From Ariolimax columbianus (taxonomy: Eukaryota > Mollusca > Gastropoda > Stylommatophora > Arionidae), in contig JAVGWX010000013.1 in NCBI GenBank assembly GCA_036924085.1, positions 43,842,675-43,906,674 of the forward strand: a stretch of 64,000 bases of DNA, in the 5' to 3' direction. Positions 31,101 through 43,100 of this stretch are shown piece after piece. The first letter of the stretch is position 1. The number at the start of each line of letters is the position of its first letter. The position numbers and the translations under genes are program-made. The notes under the pieces are model-generated. The model saw only the letters and a list, made by a program, of their open reading frames with translations, was not told where the DNA came from and searched no databases.

Positions 31101-34077
31101 GTTGGTATTCATCGATGGAATGTTATCGACCTTCTTCTTCTTCTTCTTCTTCTTCTTCTTCTTCTTCTTCTTCTTCTTCTTCTTCTTCTTCTTCTTCTTC
31201 TTCTTCTTCGGCTTCTTCTTTCTTCATCCTCATATCAAAGTCCCGGTTTCCCTTACAAAGAACACCGTTGTTTGTAAGGCTGTTATATCTATGTTTTGTT
31301 TTTTTTGTTTTGGTGGAGGGGGGGGGGGGGGAAATTATGGTTGAGAGGTACGGCACTAGCCTCTCAAATCGGTGAACGGAAACGGTGGGCGATCGAATGA
31401 AGCCAGTTTGAAGCGATTCCTGGTCTCAAGGAAGGTGTGACCAGAGTGCCTTTATTCTGAGTTAGCTCCAGCCGTCTTGACTTATGTCTTGCCACTGGTC
31501 CATGGTAGCTCGGGACTAGATAATGAGGTTGATGATCAGCGGAATTGCTGTCTCACTGTAGTCCAATAACAGCGCAAGTTACATCTTCAAGACAATACCG
31601 TATAATAATGTCCCCATCATCACTTGCAATGGGAAAATTATTTTTATTTAAATATCCGTATAGCTTCTGTTTAATATATGTCTCGAGAGACTAGTATTGC
31701 TCTCACTCTTCTTGCGTGAGCATGCCGCTTTGTAGGGTGTATTCCACGGTCATTGTATGCTCCCGACATGGACACATGTCACTTAATCTAATCTTCATTT
31801 TGTTGTAAAGAATGCACTTGAGTCTTTATTGCCCAGTGCTCGGTATGAAGAAGACGACTTGCTTTACTCTAGCTCAATCATAGTAGTTGTCTTTTTTCCG
31901 TAGTAGTGCTGTTGCCTAGCCTATTTTTTTCTGAAGCTGACTTTAATTATTGTCTTTGCCTCATTGTGTGTGATGCTCAGGTCTGATTGTGGGAAGGACC
32001 TCCACACATTGCTAGTCTGTCTCCAGCTTCTTTGCCTTCAGTATTGAAATGGGAGGGAATACACGGAATGACAAACCTTGGGTGTTATGTGAGAATTGTG
32101 TCAAAGAATGCATGCATTCCTCGAGATCCCCAACGTCATGTTGTTTTAGAGCCGCTAATACTGACAACGCATCAGACAGGAATACTAAGTTCTGTTTTCG
32201 TATATCTTCATCTTGGATTGGAAGCTCAGCAGTAGCCTTATGACTATACAAAGTCGATATATCTGTACCCAATACAGGCAAATAGCTGCTCGGTATCTTT
32301 AGGAAAATGATATGGATCCTGATGGTCATGTTCTACAATTATTTAAAAAAATTTTAAACTCCTGCCATCTGTGCTTTGTAAATTGATCGCATGTGCTATG
32401 GCCATCTATGGTGATGAGTTATAGCTTTTAGTGTGTACCTGTAATCTATATCTAATGTCTTCGTGATCGATATCTAATGTCTTTGTGATCGATATCTAAT
32501 GTCCCTGTGATAGATACCTAATGTTTTTGTGATCGATACATAATGTTTCTGAGATCAACAACTAATGTCGACGTGATCAATTTATAATGTTTTTGGTATC
32601 GATATATAAAGTCCCCGAGATCGATATCTAATGTTGCCGTGATCGATATCTAATGTTGATGTGATCGATAATGTTTTTGGTATCGATATATAATGTCCCA
32701 GTGATTGATATCTAATGTCGACATGATCGATATATAATATCCCCGTGATCGATTTTTAATGTTTTTGTGATCGATATATAATGTTGCCGTGATCGATATC
32801 TAATGTTTGTGTGATCGATATATATTGTCGGCGTGATAAATATCTAAGGTTTTTGTGATCGATATCTAATGACGCCGTCATCGATATATAATGTTCCTAC
32901 AATGAGTTCCTTCAAAGTTAGTTTCACTATTTCACTGCAATGAATCTATTATAGAACACCGGCCTTATTTAATTTTATCACCTTGTACCAGGCTGGTGAG
33001 ATTCGTCTGGGACAAGAGCACACCATATAAAGAGGAACATTTTATTGATACATCAAGTCTTATGTGTCAATTATGTACTTGTTTTGTTTAAATGTTAATG
33101 TTACTCCGCCATGTCTTCCTGTGCCTGACAAGTTCTCGAGGCAAACAGAATAAGACAACTGATATCGTCCTTGCATGCTGTAAGAGAAGATTAAAGAAGG
33201 CTGTGTATGTTTTTGGTAAACCTAACTGTTTAAAAATCGTTGCCATTAAACTGCACGGCAAAAGACTGATATACGGCGTTCCTAGAAGCTGGTTAGGATA
33301 AACCAAATCCACTATTGGTCTTCAGCTAATCAAACAATGTGCGTCGCTCTTTTTAGGGCATAGGTCATAGGTCATAGACAACCCTCCTACAGGAAGCTGT
33401 CATTTATGCCTCTCTCCAGATGAGATCCTGGGACAAATGTTCATTTTCACAGTCTTTTCTCCAGGAGTTTCTTGGTCTACATCTCTTCTGCATTTTACCT
33501 TGTGGATTTAACGTTAGGGCCTGTCTGGCCTCTCTAGCCGTTTCACTCCTCTGCGTCATACCCTTCCTTTCCCAAGACCGTTTTGTTTCGTTTGTTGGTC
33601 AATGTTTCGATAACCAGCTTTTTTTTATGGATCTAGGAAGTTGCCCTTGATCCAACTTAAAGGCGATGTACTTTTTTAGCCAGGTCTCTTATCCTGCAAC
33701 TGAATATTGAAAATTGGATTGATTGCAAAGTAAGCTAAAAACGTGGTTTTTGAGGAGACAAGATTAAATAAAAAAATCTGGACACGACATTCCTCCATTT
33801 TTGGGAATGTCATGAGAAGAGGCAGGCTGGAACACACGGTAACAACTGGCAGAATCGCAGGAAAGAGGGACAGATGAAGGCAAAGAGAAAACAACTTTTG
33901 GACAGTTTGAAGGCATGGCGCGGGAAACGATCAAACGACATAAACGACAGACGTGATAAGAGGAAATGGAGGTCCATGATCATCAACGCCAACCGGCAGG
34001 GTATTTGATGACGATGATTTAACAGGAATTTCGTAACAAAGACGAAGAAGAAGAAGAAGAAGAAGAAGAAGAAGAAG

Positions 34078-34110
<33 letters not shown>

Positions 34111-37100
34111 CACAGACATCTGTAAGTGAAGATTTTCATTCTGCGTATGATATTCTAGTTCTAGTGCTACAGATTGGGGAGATTGGGCTCATTAGACGTG
34201 GTTGGCAGCCAATCTAAGTGAAGCTAAACTTTGACTCTAAACCCGGTTAGACGAAGCTCGTTAGCCTGTTCATGCAGTTCGCATAGGAGAGGAGGAACTC
34301 TGATTATTAAACCTACAAGTCCCAGAGAGTGCTGGCTCGTCTTAAGGTGATGAGAGTATCATCAGGTGTCTCGAGTAACTAGCATCTGCGGGCAACGACT
34401 CCACTGCCTTGTGGAAACCTCGTGAGAGGGTAGGGCCACGGGAGTAAACCCAGACAGAAAATCCGAAGTGGCAGCACCAAAAATTGCGAACTCATTTTGG
34501 GAGCCAAATTGGTGCCAAATTGTCACGATTTGCATTCCTTTGGATTACACAAACGAGGCCTGGAAGAGAATTCTGCCGTTTGGGCAGCCCAGTGTCTCCA
34601 TATTCAGAGGCAAGGCTTGCGCCCTGCGAGGCTACTCACAGGGTGCACCGCGCATGGTCTGCAAAGATTAAGACGCCTTTGAATGAGTGCTGCAGATTCA
34701 TAGATCGGTAGGTTGTTGTTGTTGTTTAATGCCCACTTAGTAAGTTTACTATTTTGTGCGCCCTGAAAAGTGCCTTCAGTGGCGGGTTGTAGAAGCTGTA
34801 AACACATCCCAAACGTGCTGATGAATGTGGACCGCGGTGCTCCAGATGTTGGACTATGCTTAGCTTCATCTATGTGACCCTCACTACTACGGGAATCATC
34901 GGTAGGTTATATTCACTTATGCGAGCGACATTTTAAATAAACATTCTTTGGCGAACTATCTACGAACTTAAGTTAACTTAACTCAACTTAACTTGTGACA
35001 GTTCCAGGTGGAGCATGGGCGTTTAAGGCAGGAGAGATTGGGCTTGCGATTCTGGGAACAAAGGTTGCCTGATTGCATGCCAAGGTCAATCGCGTCCTGA
35101 CACTAGGTGGACAAGGGAAACGAGGGGTTTAGGTGGAAGACTTAATCTGGTGCAAAAGGGGGGAGGGCGGGTTGGGGTGGTGTTCAAAGCCGAGGTCGGA
35201 GTTCGTAGCTGAATTAGCGTAGTTGGGGGGAGGGGGGGGGGGTGGTGACAGTCAGATGCCGCCACGACCGGCTACGACATTTAGAAGGACAGGGATTCGA
35301 GCATAGTCATCCAATAGCAATTAGTTGGTGTTAGTTCCAAATTGGAGTGATGGCTAAATCAGACAACCAACAGAAGACCATTGTACAGCCATGCTGTTGC
35401 TTGAGACTATAAAATACTCTGCAAAGATGAAAAAAAGACTGGCTAGGGGAGTGGCTGAGAAACTGGCTGGGAGAGTGACTGAAGGGCTGTCAGTAATCTG
35501 AGAGTGAGAGTGAGGTTGCAGGAGGACTAAACCAGCATACACCTCGAGTTATGGCCTGTCGCTCCATAGGTGTTTATGTTAGATATCCTATGAACAGCAA
35601 GAGATCTGAATGTGTGTCGAACGTGCAGTGCACCTAGTGAACGATGCGTGATTTAATTACATATGAATACACAGATTCGTGTTAAAACGTGAAGTGATCT
35701 AAAGTGATTGTGAATACACAGATCGCCTGACTGTTAGTGATCTGATTGTATGTGTATGTACAGATCGCCTAAGGACGAGATCTGAATGTGTGTGGTACGT
35801 GCATGAAACGTTGGGAATGATGTGTGTTCTGCTTATACATTTATGCACAGACCAACAGACTATGTGACAACAAGTTAGTAAGTGATCTGACTATAAGTGA
35901 CGTGATCTAATTACATATGAATGCACAGATTGCCTGTGCATACGTGAACCTATTGTATGTGCATGTAAATGAGTACGTAATACGATCGTGAGGACGATTT
36001 TGTGATTGTGTGTTGAGTGTGCAGATAAGGGGAGTGCAGCAAGATCCTGGCATGTGTAGTTTGGGGGAACCATCAAAAGCTAAGGCTTAGAAACCTCATA
36101 TGTAGTTCAATATAAATATATAATGATTATTTAGTTTAGATGTTTAGATGTTTGTGATTTTTGTTAATATTGTTTTGTTGATTTGCATGTTAATAAATTA
36201 TAATGTTATATTTCCATTCAGGATAGTATTTACTGCTTTTTCCTATGTGAAGTTGTGTCGTGGTGTGGATATATGTTTTGTAACTCTTTAGATAAGTAAA
36301 CTACTTTGCTAAATCTAGACTCAGCCAAATATCTTATTTTGGTCCGAGTGACCAGGATATATTTGTTAGGTTAACTTAAGTACTACGCAACTCTAAACGC
36401 CTTACTCTGCCACAAACTTAACTTAACTTAACTTAACGTCTTTATACTGGTTTAAAAGACTCTACAGAGTATGTATATAACCAGTTTCTATTAGGGTGGT
36501 TTAATAGATTCAACACTGGAGCTAAGTAGACCCCGGAGCCAGTTAGGCGGCATCTATGTGTGCTCTTAACAAACCACCTCGGGGAAGGTACAAATAACTG
36601 TAGGATAGATTTGTATCTAGAATTTTGTATTTTGAACGTATAACTCTTTATCATTCAACCTATTGATAAGTGTTATAGCTTGTATAAATGCGTAGCGAAA
36701 CACAAGCAAGAAATTAAAACATTAGTATGACAATGATAACATAGCATATTGAAACATCAAATGAATTATTCGATAGGAAGCAACACTTTCTGTCTGAAAT
36801 GTCTTTCTGCTATCGTAGAGTGTATTTTAGGTAATTATCAGAGGGACTTACACGTGATTTTAGTTGCGTACAAATCATAGTCACAATTATGAACTTCACA
36901 TCGAACTGTCAATTTACTTCCCGTGTCCTGCTTATGAAGAGGTTTCTTGACCGGGCCCTGTATGTTCTTCGTACACGGGGAGCTTTACTGGTTGTGTTAT
37001 TTCTGTTGTCCATCTTTTGCGTGGTCGGTCCTTGGCATTCAATCCATTGTATCTGTATAGCATTGCTTTCTGAGGGATATTATCTGATGTTTGACGTGTC

Positions 37101-40100
37101 ACGTGGCCGAACCATTTGGTTTGCTGCCTCTTGATGAGGTCTAGCACCGGTGTTGTACCTACTTGTTTCCTATCTTCGTTTCTGATTCTATCCATTATTG
37201 TTACTCCAAAAATTCTGTATAGGCATTTCATCTCTGCTGGTAGAATATGCCGTTTTGTCAATTCGAAGTCAAGAGTTTTTCTGCTTGTTTCTCTGTTTCT
37301 TTTCCTTCTTCTTCTTCTTGTTCTTTTCTTCTTTTCTTTTTCTTCTTCTTTAGCGTTCGCTGGACTGAAGTTTGCAGTGAGGCTGCTGTAAATGCGTTTT
37401 TTTTACCCGAAATATAAAAATTTCATTTGACTTATTTGGGTACCGGGTTTGCCTTCCCGATTCCTTTTTTCTTAGCCTTATCACACTTGTTTCCTTGGCC
37501 GCCGATTGGAGGTGAAATAGGGTTCGCTGGCCCTTATGCAAGCAATTAGTTATGAATCACTGGCTTTTATCAGCTCTTTCGATGTCTTACATATTTTGCC
37601 ACTCTGAGTTGTTGTTGAATGCCCACAGTGAATAAGTTTACTCTTTTGTGCAACCTGAGAAGAATGTTAAGCGGCGGGTTTGTAGTAGCTTTTCTCACTT
37701 CCCACGCATGCTAATGAAGGTGGACATCGGTCCTCAAGGCGGTTGTGCCATGCTTGGCTTTATCTGAGTGGTGCTCACTACTACGGGAATCACATCGATC
37801 CACATCTCGTCAGCCGGGCTGCATTGACAACAGCCTGTATCCAAGGGAACGCTACATGGAAGAAAGATGTTTGTCTTGGTCAGTGTATTGACCCTGAAGT
37901 GACGTCCTGGTCAGTATTTTGTGCCTGACTGGACTAGCTTCTCAATTCCCTAACTCTATAATTAAATTATGTTAGACTCATCTTCGCGAAGGAAATACTT
38001 CTCACGAACTAGCGAAATAACAATCGTAAGCTATTGATCTCTCGCGAGTGACCGTTTGCGATCGTGGAGTCAGAGCAGTGGCACATTGGTAACCTGTTGA
38101 TATTAAACCTCAAGGTATATATAGTCATGGAACACGCTGGCCATGGTGATCTCCTAGAATACATCAAGTTGAGAGGCGCCATACCTGAGGACAGAAGCCG
38201 AATCATGTTCCGACAACTGACTGACGCTGTAGCATATCTGCATGGAGTCAATATAGCTCACAGGTAAGTTTTACAGAGAATTGCTCATATTCACATTGCT
38301 AATATGATAATACATTAACAAGAACATGTCTTTCCTATTTTTGATTTCTTTCTTTCTGTATTTTCTTTCTTTCTTTCTTTCTTTCTTGCTCTATTTATCT
38401 CGTTCTTTCTTTCTTTTCTTTCTGTCTTTTCTTGGTTTCTTTCTTGTAGCTCTTATTTTTTCTTTATTTCTTTCTTGCTTGCTTTCTTTCTTTCTTCTTT
38501 CTTTCTTGCTTACTTGCTTTCTTTCCTTCTTCTTATTTTCTTTCTGTCTTTCTTTCTTTATCTCTTTCTTTCTTTTCTACCTCCCTTTTCTATCTTTCAT
38601 TTCTTTCTTCCCTTCTTTCTTTTTGACGTTCGTCTTTAAAATAACGTGATGTTGTGCCGTAGTTTACAGCGGGACTGCGATATCTCCTCCATTTCTCTCG
38701 ACACATCCAATTTCAGCACGACATTTTTTAGAACAGGTTTAAATTCCCTTCCCTTTCCGATCGATTCTCCTTTACCAGTCTGCCATGCTGCAGCATGTTA
38801 GCCAGGACCATCACATAGATGTGTAGAAGTGTCTTGGCAGTTCTGGTTCGCTGGCCCTGACGCTAGCAGTTAGCTATGAGTCACTGACCGCTGCAGCTCA
38901 TTCAATGCGCAGCATCTTGATCAGCTGGTAAATTAATAACGGATACGTTAGTAATCTCATTCACTTCGAAATGGGGCCAAAGAAGAATAACAGTGAATAA
39001 GCTGATAGTAGCCACCGACTCAAAGCTGGCTGTTTGCATCTGGCTAAGGGAATCAGACCTGACCAAGACTCTATTCTTCCTTCAATATGCGGCCCTTGAA
39101 ACAGGCTGAGCTAGTGTAGTCTGACTAAGAAAATAGGGATCGCAGTTGGAGGACCAATCCATTAAAAAAATAGTCAGCATGTGTTGGGTCAAAAGGCAAA
39201 GATATTGCAGCCTTGCTGTAAACTACGATAAAGCACAACGACCTTTTAAAGATGGACGCTGAAGAAGATTTATTTCGAAATTGTAGGTCTTGTGGACATT
39301 TGTTTTTTTAATGTAATACTCTCGAATAGAGAGAGTACCCATGCAGTTGTTTGTTCAGGAAAAGATTTATTGAGAAACTTTTTCGTATAGGAACAGCTAT
39401 AGTTCACGACAATATATCGGCTCGGTTGCATTGTAAAAAAATTTGCAAACGGCTCTACGAAATTAATTATTTATTTAGACAGCGTAGGCTAGTGGTTAAC
39501 TGACACGGCTCACAACCAGGAGGTGCTGGGTTCGATCCCCATCACAGCACCGGATGTTACACCGGAGCGCAAACCCTTAGAAAATGCAGGAAGAAGCAGA
39601 CCCTTACATAAAATGCATGCTGAAGTCGGATGCACTGGGCCGACAGGCGCAAAATAAAAACCACAGCGCAACGTACACCACCTTGAGGATTAGAGCAATA
39701 AGGCGATTCTATTTAAACTACTCAAAATGATAACTAGAGTCACTCCAACTATACTCCATAAAGACTAAACAGAGGCAAGGAAAGAGGTCGGGAAAAGAAT
39801 TAAGGTAGAAAAGAGAAACTAGAGGGATAATTTTTTCCACAAAAGCCGAAAAGGCTGCAGCTCTGAGACTAGATAACACTTTAACAGTTTGTACAGCACT
39901 ACTAGAAAAATACCACGAGGAAAGAAACATAAACATAGGAAACCTTTGAAGAGCTGGGAGTGAAGACAAATAACGAATCTTGAAGAGCAAAATAAAGGCC
40001 TGGTGGAATATTTGAAGAACTGCCAAATAGATCACTACTGATCAACGCATCTGACATAGTACCTGCTGCAAGATACCCCATCATTAACTGGTCAGTCAAG

Positions 40101-43100
40101 CAAGGAAGAGATCAAGGAAGCAATTAGAATTCTGAAGATTGGTAAAGCGGCAGGGCCTCTTTGGATACGGCTATAGCTATTAAAGCAAATATTGAAACAC
40201 CCTCTAATATGCTTTACAGTATTATGGGAATGAAATACAGAAAATATCCCAACCGAAAGGAAAGACTGCAAAATGAATACGCTACCCAAATTAGGCAATC
40301 TACAAGAATTACAGAGGAATATCGAATTTCAATAAATCCTTCAGAAAGATACTCGGCCTGAGATGTTTTGACAGGGTTACAAGTAACAGACTTTGCGAGA
40401 AAACAGGACATAAGGCAGGTGAAACAAGACATTTTGCGAAGCAGATTGCGCTTGATTGGCCGCACACTACGAATGCGCTAAGTCGGTATCCCATTGCAAT
40501 CCCTGTCATGGAGCCCATAGGGAAAGAGAAGCAGAGGAAGTCACATAATACATAGATAAGAGACCTCGAGGCTGATACAAATAAAACAGAGATAATGTGG
40601 ACAAACTTAGACAAAATAGCACAGGACAGTTCCGACCTGTTTAAAGGGAATTGGTTGATGACCAGTGTACCCCAAGGTGATATGCGCATATAAGAAGTTG
40701 TTCCTTGGTTTTCCTTCACAACCTGACAGAAACCAAACATGAATCTGACTTCTTACCGACGACAGACTGTAGCGCGATGCATTCGATGGTGTGATTTGTC
40801 GAGTGCCGAACTAACAATTCTGATGAGGGCTTGGCGGACTTACCGTCTCCACTAACATTCGGGACCTCTCGAGAGAAGTCCCATATCAGCCAGTTTCGCA
40901 GTGTTTCAGGTCTGCTATTAATAGGGCAATGGACACGTTTCTATGAGCACGATGCCGAGTTAGGCAAACTTAGATCTGTGCAATTGGAAGTTGCACATCC
41001 TGAGCGAAGTGCAATGCTGTGTTGATATCGGAGGATTAAAGGTCTATCCTCTTATCAGTCTACGTATCCCCAAGAACTCCCCATCCGTCAGCTCTACAAT
41101 GTTTCTAATGACTTCCGATCTTGACCATTTGTAACCTCCTATTTGGCTTGGCTTTGTTCGTTCTCAATCTCCCGCTACCAAACCCTGAAAGGACTTAAGT
41201 AGCAGAATGTAGTCCAGAGAACGGAATGCGCTGTGTCGTAGTTTACAGCTTGACTGCGAAATTTGCACCTTTCGGTCCAACACATTCGACTTCAGCAAGC
41301 ATTTTTTGAGTACCGGGTTAGCATTCCCTCTTCGATCCCTTCTCCTTAGCCTTTCTGCTCTGTTGCAGCCTGTTATCCAGGATCACCGTATGGAGGTGTA
41401 GAAGGGTCTTGGCAGCTCTGGTTCGCTGACCTTGACGCTAGCAGTCAGCTATGGGTCGCTGACCGCTCCAGCTCATGCGCTGCTGAGCGTCTTGATCTCA
41501 ACCTCATATTTGACCAGATGTTGCCTTTTTATTTTCCTTTTCAGAGATTTAAAGTGTGAGAACCTATTGTTGGACTACCAGAACAACTTGAAAGTGTCAG
41601 ACTTCGGATTCTCGCGCTACTTCGAAGACCCAGCTATCAGCAAGACATTTTGTGGTAGTGCTGCGTACGCCGCCCCTGAAATACTCCAAGGCATTCCTTA
41701 CTACATCCCGCTGCATGATATCTGGGCCATGGGCGTTATACTGTACATCATGGTACCACTAGCCTCGTTTCCATAAGTCTTCTCCTCTTTCTTCTTCTTC
41801 TCATTGTTTCTATTCTTGTTCTTTTGTTGTTGATATTCTCGTTCTTGTTCTTCTTGTTCTTCTTCTTGTTCTTCTTCTTGTTGTTCTTATTGTTCTTGTT
41901 CTTTTTGTTCTTCTTGTTCTTCTTGTTCTTCTTGTTCTTCTTGTTCTTCTAACTCGGCTTGTTCTTCCTGTTCTTCTTGTTCTTCTTGTTCTTCTTGTTC
42001 TTCTTGTTCTTCTTGTTCTTCTTGTTCTTCTAACTCGGCTTGTTCTTCCTGTTCTTCTTGTTCTTCTTGTTCTTCTTGTTCTTCTTGTTCTTCTTGTTCT
42101 TCTTGTTCTTCTAACTCGGCTTGTTCTTCTTGTTCTTCTTGTACTTCTAACTCGGCTTGTTCTTCTTGTTCTTCTTGTACTTCTAACTCGGCTTGTTCTT
42201 CTTGTTCTTCTTGTACTTCTTGTTCTTCTTGTTCTTCTTGTTCTTCTTGTTCTTCTTGTTCTTCTTGTTCTTCTAACTCGGCTTGTTCTTCTTGTTCTTC
42301 TTGTACTTCTAACTCGGCTTGTTCTTCTTGTTCTTCTTGTTCTTCTAACTCGGCTTGTTCTTCTTGTTCTTCTTGTTCTTCTAACTCGGCTTGTTCTTCT
42401 TGTTCTTCTTGTTCTTCTTGTTCTTCTTGTACTTCTAACTCGGCTTGTTCTTCTTGTTCTTCTTGTTCTTCTAAATCGGCTTGTTCTTCTTGTTCTTCTT
42501 GTTCTTCTTGTTCTTCTTGTACTTCTAACTCGGCTTGTTCTTCTTGTTCTTCTTGTTCTTCTTGTTCTTCTTGTACTTCTAACTCGGCTTGTTCTTCTTG
42601 TTCTTCTTGTTCTTCTTGTTTTTCTTTACCTTTATCTTGCTCTTGTTCTTCTTGTTTTTGGTGTTGCTCTTGTTTTTGGTGTTGCTCTTGTTTTTTCTTG
42701 TTTTTCTTGTTGCTCTTGTTTTTTTCTTGTTTTTCTTGTTCTTCTTGTTTTTTCTTGTTTTTCTTTACCTTCTTCTTGCTCTTGTTCATCTTGTTCTCCT
42801 TGTTCTTTTTTTTCTTGTTCTTGTACTTCTGATCTTGTTCTTCTTGTTATTTGTGTTCTTTTTATTCTTGTTCGTCTTGTTTTCGTTGTTGCTGTTATCG
42901 TTGTTGTTCTCCTTGTTCTCGTTGTTCTTGGTCGTCTTGTCCTTGTTCTTCTTGTTCTTCTGGTTATGGTTCTTGTTCTTGGTCATCTTCTTCCTTCAAT
43001 GTTGTTCTATGTCATTTCGATCTTAATCATAAATCCACAACTATTGATGATGTCATACAGAAAATGTGTACCAATGTACTTTGTGAACTTCTGCAATAGT

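Noticed and set aside
41887..42789. 300-codon Glu/Gln-rich reading frame on the minus strand
   Set aside because: It is only the reverse of the TTCTTG hexamer array in intron 3; the unit is a multiple of three, so no stop can arise.
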